Source: an uncultured Alphaproteobacteria bacterium (GTDB taxonomy: Bacteria > Pseudomonadota > Alphaproteobacteria > Caulobacterales > Caulobacteraceae). Taken from it: a stretch of 64,000 nt of DNA. Below the pieces are notes generated by a model. That model was given only the letters and a program-made list of their open reading frames with translations. It was not told the DNA's origin and searched no databases. The stretch is taken from contig CAIVVM010000034.1 in the NCBI GenBank assembly GCA_903909375.1, positions 124,001 through 188,000 of the forward strand, read 5' to 3'. The position numbers and the translations under genes were made by a program. Positions 17,639 through 26,307 of this stretch are shown here, one piece after another; position 1 is the first letter of the stretch, and each line of letters starts with the position of its first letter.

Positions 17639-18752
17639 ATGAGATTGGATGTCGAGGCCGCCAAGGCCGACATCGAGCAGTCGATCGACCTGCTCAGGAG
17701 GCGTCTTTGACTGGGATGTCGCGCTTCGTAAACTCGATGAACTGAACGCACGGGTCGAGGATCCGACACTCTGGGACAACGCCGAGGCCGCCCAGGCGCT
17801 GACTCGCGAACGATCACGGCTGGCCGCCCAGGTCGAGGCGGTGATGTCGCTTGAGCGGGACCTGACTGACGCGGTGGGCTACGCCGAGATGGCGGACGAG
17901 GAGGGGGATGAGGCCAGCCTGGAAGAGGCTCGCGCCCAACTGCGCGCCATCAAGGAGCGCGGCGCCCGCGCCGAACTCGAGGCGCTGCTGTCCGGCGAGG
18001 CCGACGGAAACGACGCCTTCGTGGAGATCAACTCCGGCGCCGGCGGCACAGAGTCCAATGACTGGGCCGGGATGCTGCTGCGCATGTACTCCCGCTGGGC
18101 CAACGCCCACGGCATGACGGTCGACTTCCTGGAAGAAACATCAGGCGAACAGGCGGGGATCAAGTCTGTCACCCTGCAGGTGAAGGGCCCCAATGCCTAC
18201 GGCTGGTTGAAGACCGAGGCCGGGGTACATCGGCTGGTGCGGATATCGCCTTACGACAGTGCGGCCAAGCGGCACACCAGCTTTGCATCGGTCTGGGTTT
18301 ATCCGGTGGTTGACGACAACATTGTCATCGAGATCAATCCTTCGGACGTGCGCACCGACACCTATCGTGCGTCCGGCGCCGGTGGGCAGCACATCAACAA
18401 GACCGACAGCGCCGTGCGCCTGACCCACCTGCCGACCGGCATAGCCGTGGCCTGCCAGATGGGCCGTTCCCAGCACCAGAACCGTGAAGAGGCGTGGAAG
18501 ATGCTGCGCGCCCGGCTCTATGAAGCCGAACTGCAGCGGCGCGAGGCGGCCCAGGCGGCCATCGAGGATCAGAAGACCGACATCGGCTGGGGCCACCAGA
18601 TCCGCAGCTACGTCCTGCAGCCCTATCAGATGGTCAAGGACCTGCGCACCGAGGTGGAAACCTCGGATACCGGCGGTGTGCTGGACGGGGATCTGGACCA
18701 GTTCATGGGCGCCGCGCTGGCCCAACGAGTCGGTGCGACGCGCGACGGATAG
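17639..18752 (+). CDS. prfB: Peptide chain release factor 2, expressed by programmed +1 frameshift
   Basis: The first 23 sense codons run from the ATG at 17639 to CTT at 17705-17707 and meet an in-frame TGA at 17708. Skipping one base puts the ribosome in the frame that continues from GAC at 17709 to the stop at 18752, giving 370 residues. The body contains the GGQ peptidyl-hydrolysis motif ([14 protein letters not shown]) and the RF2-type recognition domain. RF2 terminates at UGA and UAA, so low RF2 favours the shift and raises its own synthesis. The gene converges with the bactofilin gene, 4 bp away. Confidence 0.96.
17696..17711 (+). promoter_or_regulatory. prfB: prfB programmed +1 frameshift site
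   Basis: AGGAGG at 17696-17701 acts as an internal Shine-Dalgarno sequence, followed after three bases (CGT) by the slippery CTT-TGA-C at 17705-17711. Spacing and slip codon are as in the classical bacterial prfB site (AGGGGG-TAT-CTT-TGA-C). This explains why the open frame alone appears to lack its N-terminus. Confidence 0.95.
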
Positions 18753-18756
18753 TCGA

Positions 18757-19173
18757 TTATTCGGCTGCGACGCTGATCTGCGGCGCCGACTCCACGACCG
18801 GCTGGGGCACAATCATGAGGCTGCGGCCTTCGAAATGTGCGCCGGCCTCGATGGACAGTTCGGTATGGTTGATATCGCCGTCGACGCGGGCCGTGGACAG
18901 CAACCGCACGTGGCGGGCCGAAATCGTACCGACGACCCGACCCCGGATCTCGACGCTTTCGGCCTGAATCGTACCGGCGACGAGGCCGGTCTCGCCTATG
19001 GTCAGTCGCCCGACCCTGAGATCGCCTTCCAGTGCGCCGTCCAGATGCAGGTCGCCATCCGTAACGAGGTCACCCTTGAGCCTCACGCCTTCGGCCACCA
19101 GCGACGCAACCATCGGCTTGCGGGGCGGCAAATGTTCGACGGGCTCTGCGCCCCTAGTCGCCTTGGAGAACAT
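18757..19173 (-). CDS. bacA: Bactofilin
   Basis: A 138-residue bactofilin (DUF583) with short unstructured ends around a right-handed beta-helix core. The repeated hydrophobic-Gly pattern reads GDLVTDGDLHLDGALEGDL, LTIGETGLVAGTI, VEIRGRVVGTI and HVRLLSTARVDGDI. Bactofilins polymerise without nucleotide into membrane-associated filaments that position cell-wall enzymes; BacA of Caulobacter works at the stalk base. Its start overlaps the end of the upstream M23 peptidase gene by 20 bp, so translation is probably coupled. That pairing is conserved in stalked and budding alphaproteobacteria. Confidence 0.93.
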   Translation of the reverse strand: MFSKATRGAEPVEHLPPRKPMVASLVAEGVRLKGDLVTDGDLHLDGALEGDLRVGRLTIGETGLVAGTIQAESVEIRGRVVGTISARHVRLLSTARVDGDINHTELSIEAGAHFEGRSLMIVPQPVVESAPQISVAAE

Positions 19174-20308
19174 ACTGACCGGCCTTCAGGAAGCGGCCCG
19201 GGTTCTGGGCGCGACCATTTACCCATACCTCATAGTGCAGATGTGTCCCAGTGGATCGACCTGTCGATCCCATGCCCGCAATTCGCTGGCCGACCGAGAC
19301 GCGCTGTCCGGGGCGCACCGCAAAAGAAGACAGGTGGGCATATCGGGTCTTGAGGCCCCGGCCGTGGTCGATTTCAACCACATTGCCGTAGCCTGACCGG
19401 ACGCCGGTGTAGGCGACGGTCCCTGGACCGGTGGAATAGATCGGTGTCGCGTGGGCCCCCGAGAAGTCCAGCCCGGAATGATAGGCCGGTCGGCGCGTGA
19501 ACGGATCGAACCGGACGCCGTAGCCGCTGGTCTGGGTGGCGTTGGTGGTGGGCCGTCCGAAGGGAAGCTCATTGGCGGCTTCCGACAGGGATTGGGCCTC
19601 TGACAGGTCGCGCGCGACCCGCTGGATGCGAACTGCGAAATCTTCGTCCACGTCGAGCACGGCGGCCAGAGCACGCGGGTCCCTGGATTCAATCAGCGGG
19701 CCGCCCAGGGAGCCACCGCGGTCGGCATAGGTCGAAGGCGATAGCCCTGCCATCCGGAAAGCCAGTCGGAGCCGGTCGGCGCGACCCTTTGAGAAGCTGT
19801 CGGCAGCCTCCAGCAGTTGTTCCTGTCCGACCCGGACCATTTCAATTCGCCGCGTGGGCGCTGCATCGGGCTTGGCGAGGGCACGGTCGATGGCCGGCGT
19901 CAGCGCCTCGGCCGCACCGGGAGAGCCCTTCATATCCGTCAGCAGCATGGCGAGGGCCGCATGTCGCTTCTCGATCGCCGTCGCGGCGTCCGCGTTGGAG
20001 CCGGAGGCGGCGTTGAGACGCGCCATCGCGCTGTCCAGTCGCGCCTGCCGGTCGGCGACATAGCGTTCGGACTGGGCTTTCAGAGTGGCGAATTCCCGGT
20101 CGGAGGCTGATGCCGACATCAGGTCTACCAGCATGGCGGCCGTCGAGACGCCCATCCAGAGTGCGCAGCCGGCTACGCCTGCGGCCATGAACATCTGTTT
20201 GCGACTGGTCAGGACAAACGCCCTCATGGCGCCGCCGGAGCGCACATAAAGGTGGCGTTCCGGGAACAGCTCCTCGAGCGAGCGCCGTAGCGTCGTCAGA
20301 CGATCCAT
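19154..20308 (-). CDS. M23 endopeptidase, bactofilin-associated (LmdC-like)
   Basis: About 384 residues from the ATG at 20308; the frame is open for 29 codons upstream but MDRLTTLRRSLEELFPERHLY is the natural start. A short cytoplasmic N-tail precedes one membrane helix at about 38-60. A long helical, coiled-coil-prone periplasmic region runs from about 64 to 190, then the M23 domain, whose zinc site is intact: HSGLDF and GTHLHYEV. It hydrolyses peptidoglycan cross-links. Operon overlap with the downstream bactofilin suggests the cytoplasmic tail or helix is positioned by bactofilin filaments, as proposed for LmdC. Confidence 0.9.
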   Translation of the reverse strand: MDRLTTLRRSLEELFPERHLYVRSGGAMRAFVLTSRKQMFMAAGVAGCALWMGVSTAAMLVDLMSASASDREFATLKAQSERYVADRQARLDSAMARLNAASGSNADAATAIEKRHAALAMLLTDMKGSPGAAEALTPAIDRALAKPDAAPTRRIEMVRVGQEQLLEAADSFSKGRADRLRLAFRMAGLSPSTYADRGGSLGGPLIESRDPRALAAVLDVDEDFAVRIQRVARDLSEAQSLSEAANELPFGRPTTNATQTSGYGVRFDPFTRRPAYHSGLDFSGAHATPIYSTGPGTVAYTGVRSGYGNVVEIDHGRGLKTRYAHLSSFAVRPGQRVSVGQRIAGMGSTGRSTGTHLHYEVWVNGRAQNPGRFLKAGQYVLQGD

Positions 20309-20448
20309 GCTTCCGAAAGACCTCAGGCCCCAAGTCCGGGACCTTATGTGACGACTTTCAGCCTTGAGGCAAGGTTCTTCAGTCATTGTTAACACTGGGT
20401 CGCCGGATTGATCTCAACTGATCATTGTTCATCGAGACCGACCGCCAG

Positions 20449-20910
20449 CTACAGCGCACGCAGTTCGCCCAAAACATCTTCCGCGTGGCCCGGCACCCGT
20501 ACCTTGCGCCAGATCCGGACAAGCTTTCCGTCCTTGATCAGGAACGTCGAGCGGTCGATGCCCATATAGCTGCGGCCATACATGCTCTTCTCGACCCAGG
20601 ACCCGTAGGCGGCAACGGTCTCGCCTTCCGGATCTGAGGCGAGGGTGACCGCCAGTCCGTACTTGGCCTGAAACTTCCGGTGGGACGCCAGGCTGTCCTT
20701 CGAGACGCCCACAACAGCCGCGCCGGCCTTCTGGAAGTCGTCAATCAGCGCCGTAAAGGCCTGGGCTTCCTTGGTGCAGCCGCCGGTGTCGTCCTTGGGA
20801 TAGAAATAGAGAACCAGCGCCTTGCCGACGAAATCGGCCAGCTTCACGGGACCGTCAGGGGTTTCCATGTTGAAGTCCGGCGCAGCCGCGCCCTCGATCA
20901 GGTCAGTCAT
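20449..20910 (-). CDS. bcp: Peroxiredoxin, BCP/PrxQ family, single-cysteine form
   Basis: 153 residues from the ATG at 20910. The thioredoxin-fold peroxidase has the motif YFYPKDDTGGCTKEAQ, placing the peroxidatic cysteine at about residue 45. The whole protein has just this one cysteine: the usual resolving cysteine five residues later is Gln. It therefore should need an external thiol to recycle. It reduces hydrogen peroxide and organic peroxides in the cytoplasm. The gene follows tyrS on the same strand, 44 bp away. A much longer open frame in register upstream (to 21603) is antisense noise over tyrS. Confidence 0.9.
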   Translation of the reverse strand: MTDLIEGAAAPDFNMETPDGPVKLADFVGKALVLYFYPKDDTGGCTKEAQAFTALIDDFQKAGAAVVGVSKDSLASHRKFQAKYGLAVTLASDPEGETVAAYGSWVEKSMYGRSYMGIDRSTFLIKDGKLVRIWRKVRVPGHAEDVLGELRAL

Positions 20911-20954
20911 CTCAAGCTCCTCGTTTTCCGCCTCATGGAGGGGACAGTTGAGTG

Positions 20955-22295
20955 TCAGGTCGGCTTCACCAGGACGATCTTCTTCTTCCCGACCTGAACC
21001 TTGAAGGCCTGCAGATCCGGCAGCAGTTGGTCGTAGGTGTGTTTGTCGTCCGTGGTCATGCGTTGGTCGTTGATGGCGACCCCGCCATTGGCGATCAGTT
21101 TGCGGGCCTCGCCAAGCGAGGCGGCGAGGCCAGCCTCCTTCACCAGCGTCGCCGTGGTACGGGCATCTGGAAACTCGGCCTTGCTGACTTCCACGACAGG
21201 CAGTTCGGCGGAAAGCGTACCCCTCTCGAACACATCCTGTGCGCCGGCTGCTGCCCGGCTTGCTGCATCGGCGCCGTGCAGCATGCGTGTGGCTTCGTTG
21301 GCCAGCACCTTCTTGGCGTCGTTGATCTCGGCGCCGGGCAGGGCCTCCAGTCGGGCGATCTCGTCCAGAGGCAGGTCGGTGAACAGACGCAGGAACCGGC
21401 CAACGTCCGCATCCTCTGTGTTGCGCCAGAACTGCCAGTAGTCGTAGGGGCTGCGCATATCGGCGTTGAGCCAGACGGCCCCCCCGACGGTCTTGCCCAT
21501 CTTCTGGCCCGAGGCCGTGGAGAGCAGGGGCGTGGTCAGGCCGAACGCCGCCTTCTGGTCCACGCGGCGGATCAGTTCCACCCCGTTGACGATGTTGCCC
21601 CACTGGTCGGAACCGCCCATCTGCAACACGCAGCCGTGGCTCCGCGCCAACTCCAGGAAATCCACCGACTGCATCAGCATGTAGTTGAATTCCAGGAAGG
21701 TCATCGGCTGCTCACGCTCGAGCCGGTTCTTCACGCTGTCAAAGGCCAGCATCCGGTTGATCGTGAAATGCACGCCGTAGTCGCGGAGAAACTGGACATA
21801 ACCGAACTTCGATAGCCAGTCGTCGTTGTTGACCATCGCCGCGTCCGTGGGCCCGTCGCCGAAGGTCAGGAACTTCTGGAAGGTTCCCTTGATGGTGGAA
21901 ATGTTGCCCTGGATCTGGGCGTCGGTCAGCAGAGGGCGCTGGCCGTCCTTGTCGGTTGGGTCGCCGACCTTGGTGGTGCCGCCGCCCATCAGCACGATGG
22001 GTTTGTGGCCGGCCTGCTGCAGACGTCGCAGCATCATGATCTGGATCAGATGGCCCACATGCAGGCTGGAGGCCGTGGCGTCGAACCCGATGTAGGCCGT
22101 AACGACGCCGGTCCTGGCCGCCACATCCAGCTCCGCAGGATGGGTGATCTGATGGATGTAGCCCCGCGCCTGCATGGTCTTCAGGAATTCGGACTGGAAG
22201 GCGGCGTCGGACATCGGGCGTATCTCGGGGTCGATCATGGAATGTTCAAGTGGCGCGCGCTCTAGCACGGCGGCGGGCGAAATTTCGAGGGACAT
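20955..22295 (-). CDS. tyrS: Tyrosyl-tRNA synthetase
   Basis: 446 residues. The class I synthetase signatures are HVGH in [11 protein letters not shown] and KMGKT in place of KMSKS, plus the tyrosine pocket segment [14 protein letters not shown]-terminal S4-like RNA-binding domain ends the protein ([18 protein letters not shown]). The start at 22295 is supported by AAGGAG seven bases upstream, although homologues often begin near the internal ATG at 22214; the first 27 residues may thus be an extension. It charges tRNA-Tyr. It is divergent from anmK, a pairing seen in related genomes. Confidence 0.95.
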   Translation of the reverse strand: MSLEISPAAVLERAPLEHSMIDPEIRPMSDAAFQSEFLKTMQARGYIHQITHPAELDVAARTGVVTAYIGFDATASSLHVGHLIQIMMLRRLQQAGHKPIVLMGGGTTKVGDPTDKDGQRPLLTDAQIQGNISTIKGTFQKFLTFGDGPTDAAMVNNDDWLSKFGYVQFLRDYGVHFTINRMLAFDSVKNRLEREQPMTFLEFNYMLMQSVDFLELARSHGCVLQMGGSDQWGNIVNGVELIRRVDQKAAFGLTTPLLSTASGQKMGKTVGGAVWLNADMRSPYDYWQFWRNTEDADVGRFLRLFTDLPLDEIARLEALPGAEINDAKKVLANEATRMLHGADAASRAAAGAQDVFERGTLSAELPVVEVSKAEFPDARTTATLVKEAGLAASLGEARKLIANGGVAINDQRMTTDDKHTYDQLLPDLQAFKVQVGKKKIVLVKPT

Positions 22296-22480
22296 GGCAG
22301 GGCTCCTTGAAGATTGAGGAGGCCGGCGAGGGTGTATGGTGATCTGGCGCCGGCCGGGAGAGGCAGGCGCGAGGGATCGGCGGCCTGCTAACGGGGCAGG
22401 CGGTAATAGCGTCCGGTAAGAGTGGCGGGACCGCGCATGGCAGGCTGGCTACATTGGCGCAGTCGTGGCAGTCAAGCGCC

Positions 22481-23587
22481 ATGCGTGTTCTGGGATTCAT
22501 GACAGGCACTTCGCTGGACGCCGTCGACATGGCGATGCTGGAGACGGATGGCGTCTCGATTCAGGCATTTGGCCCGGCCGGAGAGCGCAAGCTGTCTGAC
22601 GCCACGCGCGACGTGGTGATGGAGGCGACGCGACAGGCGCTTGGCCTGCAGAGGGGATCTCCCGAACCCGCCATCTTCGAGCACGCCGAGGCGATGGTGG
22701 CCGAGGAACATTTCGCAGCCGCCGAGACCTTCCTGATGGACAACGGCCTGTCCTGGCCGGACATCGACCTGATCGGCATGCATGGTCAGACTGTGTTCCA
22801 CGAACGACCCCGCGATGGTGTTCCCGGGCGCACTGTCCAGCTGGGCGACGGGGCATTGCTGGCCCGACTGACCGGGCGACCCGTGGCCTTTGATTTCCGG
22901 AGCGCCGATGTGGCGGCCGGCGGGGAGGGCGCACCCCTGGCGCCGATCTATCACCTGGCTCGCGCGAGGGCTTCCGGGTTGTCCGCGCCGCTTGCGGTGC
23001 TGAACATCGGCGGCGTGGCCAATGTGACCTTCTGGTCGGGAGATGAGGACCTTGTGGCCTTCGACACCGGCCCCGGGAACGGCATGATCGACCTGCTGGT
23101 CCAGGCCCATGGCGCGGGCCGGTTCGACGACGGTGGCAGGTACGCCAGCGTCGGTCGCGTCGATGACGGGGTCCTGCGCGTGCTGCTGGCGCACCCCTAT
23201 TTCCGCGCCAGGCCGCCCAAGTCGCTGGACCGTTATGACTTTTCGCTGGAGCCGTTGGCGGGGCTGAAACTCGAGGATGCTGCGGCGACCCTGGTGGCCT
23301 TCATGGCCGAGGGCGTGAAACTGGCGTTCGAGGCCATCGGCCAGACGCCCACCGAGGTCATCGTCTGCGGTGGCGGGCGCCACAATCCGGAGATCATGAA
23401 GGCGCTGGTGGAGCGGCTGCCGATGCCCGTCAGGACAGCCGAAGATCACGGCTGGCGCGGTGACAGCATTGAGGCGGAGGCCTTCGCGTTTCTGGCTGCG
23501 CGGACGTTTCACGGGCTGCCCATCTCGTTCCCGGGCACGACCGGAGTGGCAGAGCCGATGCTTGGTGGGCGGATCGTGACGCCCTGA
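22481..23587 (+). CDS. anmK: Anhydro-N-acetylmuramic acid kinase
   Basis: About 368 residues from the ATG at 22481 (MRVLGFMTGTSLDAVD); a TTG at 22454 would add nine residues without homology. The ATP-binding loop GFMTGTSLD, the catalytic-aspartate segment LIGMHGQTVFHE, LNIGGVANVT and FDTGPGNGMIDLL are all diagnostic. It phosphorylates and opens 1,6-anhydroMurNAc released by lytic transglycosylases, returning it to the recycling pathway. It joins amiC, the PBP and the M23 peptidase as a further wall-metabolism gene in this part of the chromosome. Confidence 0.95.
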   Translation: MRVLGFMTGTSLDAVDMAMLETDGVSIQAFGPAGERKLSDATRDVVMEATRQALGLQRGSPEPAIFEHAEAMVAEEHFAAAETFLMDNGLSWPDIDLIGMHGQTVFHERPRDGVPGRTVQLGDGALLARLTGRPVAFDFRSADVAAGGEGAPLAPIYHLARARASGLSAPLAVLNIGGVANVTFWSGDEDLVAFDTGPGNGMIDLLVQAHGAGRFDDGGRYASVGRVDDGVLRVLLAHPYFRARPPKSLDRYDFSLEPLAGLKLEDAAATLVAFMAEGVKLAFEAIGQTPTEVIVCGGGRHNPEIMKALVERLPMPVRTAEDHGWRGDSIEAEAFAFLAARTFHGLPISFPGTTGVAEPMLGGRIVTP

Positions 23588-23691
23588 GCCGGTCCCTGCC
23601 GGTCAGTGGAAGGGTGACCCTTCGGCATGCTTGCTATTCAAACGCGTGTTGGGCAGGCTGATCGTCGATAATCTATCGCGGGAGACGCACT

Positions 23692-25482
23692 GTGGCCGAC
23701 GACCTGGGATTTGACCCCAACGCTCTACGGGAGAAGTACCGCGCCGAGCGTGATCGCCGTGTCCGCACCGACGGCAGCGAGCAATATGTCGAGATCGCTG
23801 GCCAGTTCGCCCACTACCTTGCGGACCCTTACGTCGAGCGCATCGAACGCGCGGCGCTGAACGAAGAAGTCGAGGTCGTCGTGGTGGGCGGCGGCTTTGG
23901 CGGGCAGCTGGCGGCAGCGCGGCTGCGTGAAGTCGGGGTCGACGATATCCGCATCATCGAGAAGGGCGGCGACTTCGGCGGCACCTGGTACTGGAACCGC
24001 TATCCCGGCGCGGCCTGCGATATCGAGAGCTACATCTACCTGCCGCTGCTGGAGGAGGTGGGATATGTGCCCGTTGAGAAGTACTCCCGCGCCCCCGAGA
24101 TCCTGCGCCATAGCCGCGCCATCGCCGAGAAGTTCGACCTTTATCGCGGCGCCCTGTTCCAGACCGAAGTCACCGAGATGCGCTGGGATGAGGCGGCGGC
24201 GCGCTGGACCGTCTCCACCAATCGTGGCGATGCGCTGAAGGCTCGGTTCGTGGTCATGGCCAATGGACCGCTGCACCGGCCGAAACTCCCGGGCATTCCT
24301 GGCGTTGAAGGCTTCAAGGGCCACAGCTTCCACACCAGCCGGTGGGACTACGGCTACACCGGTGGTGACAGCAACGGCGGCCTGACCGGGCTGAAGGACA
24401 AGCGCGTCGCGATCATCGGCACAGGCGCCACGGCGGTGCAGTGCGTGCCGCACCTGGGAGAATGGTCCAAGGAACTGTTCGTGTTCCAGCGGACGCCCTC
24501 GTCGATCGACGTGCGCAACAACCGCCCAACTGATCCGGAATGGGCTAAGAGCCTGGAGCCTGGCTGGCAACAACACCGGATGGATAACTTCAATATGCTT
24601 GTCTCCGGCGGCTTCGCCAAGGAAGACCTGGTGCAGGACGGCTGGACGGACATCATCGGCAACATCCTGCTGCTGGCCCGCAAGAAGATGGAAGCTGGCG
24701 AGGCGGTGGAGAACCCTGCCGAGCTGATGCAACTGGCCGACTTCAAGAAGATGGAACAGGTCCGCGCACGGATCGACGCAGTCGTCGAGGATCCCGACAC
24801 TGCCGAGGCGCTAAAGCCCTGGTACAACCAGTTCTGCAAGCGTCCCTGCTTCCACGACGAATATCTGGCCACCTTCAACCGCCCGAACGTCCACCTGATC
24901 GACACGAAAGGTCAGGGCGTGGAGCGGATCACCGAGCACGGCATCGTGGTGGACGGCAAGGAATACGAGGTTGACTGCCTGATCTACGCCACCGGGTTTG
25001 AGGTGGGCACCAGCTTCACACGCCGCTCGGGATATGAGCTTTATGGAGTTGGCGGCCAGAGCCTGACCGAGAAATGGGCTGACGGCGTATCCACGCTTCA
25101 TGGTGTGCTGTCGCGGGGCTTCCCCAACTGCTTCATCGTGTCGAACAGCCAGTCGGGCTTCAGCGCCAATTTCCCCCACATGATCAATGAGCAGTCGAAG
25201 CACATCGCCTATCTCATGACCGAGACTGCGGAGCGTCAGGCCCGGACCATCGAACCATCGGCAGAAGCCGAAGCGGCCTGGGTCGACACCATCGTGCGCC
25301 TGTCGGTCATGCGCGAAGGCTTCCTCAAGGAATGCACCCCCGGCTACTACAACAACGAGGGTCGCCCGGAGATGATCGCCAAGCAGAACGGCTCCTATGG
25401 CGCAGGGCCGGTGGCCTTCGTGAAGGTGCTGGAGGACTGGCGGGCAGAGGGTTCCCTGCAGGGGCTTGAACTTCAGGCCTGA
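23692..25482 (+). CDS. Flavin-containing Baeyer-Villiger monooxygenase
   Basis: 596 residues from a GTG at 23692 with a GGGAGA ribosome-binding site. The FAD loop is [16 protein letters not shown] and the NADPH loop is [12 protein letters not shown]. Between them lies the Baeyer-Villiger fingerprint [12 protein letters not shown], matching FxGxxxHTxxW. An N-terminal extension of about 60 residues before the first Rossmann strand is typical of the cyclopentadecanone and steroid monooxygenase branch. It inserts oxygen next to a ketone to give an ester or lactone, using NADPH and O2. The substrate is not evident. It stands alone, followed by a two-component system. Confidence 0.92.
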   Translation: MADDLGFDPNALREKYRAERDRRVRTDGSEQYVEIAGQFAHYLADPYVERIERAALNEEVEVVVVGGGFGGQLAAARLREVGVDDIRIIEKGGDFGGTWYWNRYPGAACDIESYIYLPLLEEVGYVPVEKYSRAPEILRHSRAIAEKFDLYRGALFQTEVTEMRWDEAAARWTVSTNRGDALKARFVVMANGPLHRPKLPGIPGVEGFKGHSFHTSRWDYGYTGGDSNGGLTGLKDKRVAIIGTGATAVQCVPHLGEWSKELFVFQRTPSSIDVRNNRPTDPEWAKSLEPGWQQHRMDNFNMLVSGGFAKEDLVQDGWTDIIGNILLLARKKMEAGEAVENPAELMQLADFKKMEQVRARIDAVVEDPDTAEALKPWYNQFCKRPCFHDEYLATFNRPNVHLIDTKGQGVERITEHGIVVDGKEYEVDCLIYATGFEVGTSFTRRSGYELYGVGGQSLTEKWADGVSTLHGVLSRGFPNCFIVSNSQSGFSANFPHMINEQSKHIAYLMTETAERQARTIEPSAEAEAAWVDTIVRLSVMREGFLKECTPGYYNNEGRPEMIAKQNGSYGAGPVAFVKVLEDWRAEGSLQGLELQA

Positions 25483-25605
25483 GGGCCCGCTGCACGGAAA
25501 CTGCATCTGAATGACCCGGCGGCTGCACCCGCAGCGTCGGGCGGTGGGATAGACCGGTGGTGCCGGTGTGGTTGACGCACAGGCTGCAAGCCGGAACATG
25601 TGCCC

Positions 25606-26307
25606 ATGCCGCAAGTCCTCGTGGTCGACGACGACCCCCATATCCGCCAGCTGCTGGTGTTTGCGCTGGAGAAGGCCGGTCTGGGCGCTCGTGAGGCGTC
25701 GGACGGGGAAGCCGCCCTTGTCTCGGTCGCGCAGGCGCGTCCCGATCTGGTGATCCTCGATATCAACATGCCGCGACTGGACGGCCTGGAGGTCTGCCGC
25801 CGGCTGAGGGCGCAGGGCGAACTGCCGATCCTGTTCCTGTCATCGCGCGACGACGAGATCGACCGGATCCTGGGGATCGAGCTGGGCGCCGATGACTATG
25901 TGGTCAAGCCATTCAGTCCGCGCGAGGTCGTGGCGCGGGTTCAGGCGATCCTGCGGCGGGCGCGGGGGCCTGCAACAGCGCCTGTGTCTGCGACGTCGGT
26001 CGTCCACGGAAAGCTGCGGCTCGACCTGGAGAGCTGGATCGCGCACTGGGCTGATCAGGAGATCTCCTTGACGGTCACCGAGTTCGAGATCCTCAAGATT
26101 CTGGCCGGCGCACCCACGCGGGTATTCAGTCGCGACCTGATTATCGACCATCTGCATGGTCCCGGCTTCGCCATCACCGACCGCACCGTCGACAGCCACG
26201 TACGCAATCTTAGAGGCAAATTCGCGGCCCTCGGCGCCCGGGATGTGGTCGAGACGCGGGCCGGCGTCGGCTACCGCCTGGGGCCATGTCAGGGCGCGGC
26301 GGTGTGA
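25606..26307 (+). CDS. OmpR/PhoB-family response regulator
   Basis: 233 residues from the ATG at 25606; a GTG six bases earlier is possible. The receiver domain has acidic residues VVDDD, phosphoacceptor Asp52 in LVILDINMP, the conserved Ser near 79 and Lys101 in VVKPFSP. A winged-helix DNA-binding domain follows (about 135-230), including DRTVDSHVRNLRGKF. It should activate or repress genes when phosphorylated by the adjacent histidine kinase, whose start overlaps it by 22 bp. No operator or target gene can be named from the sequence. Confidence 0.94.
   Translation: MPQVLVVDDDPHIRQLLVFALEKAGLGAREASDGEAALVSVAQARPDLVILDINMPRLDGLEVCRRLRAQGELPILFLSSRDDEIDRILGIELGADDYVVKPFSPREVVARVQAILRRARGPATAPVSATSVVHGKLRLDLESWIAHWADQEISLTVTEFEILKILAGAPTRVFSRDLIIDHLHGPGFAITDRTVDSHVRNLRGKFAALGARDVVETRAGVGYRLGPCQGAAV

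Noticed and set aside
20911-21603. Upstream extension of the bcp frame by over 200 codons
   Set aside because: It lies over tyrS in another frame on the same strand and has Arg/Gly/Gln-rich noise composition; bcp starts at 20910.
26286-26307. Frameshift joining the response regulator and kinase into one hybrid protein
   Set aside because: The 22-bp overlap has an ordinary ATG start and stop; both products are complete, so it is just coupling.
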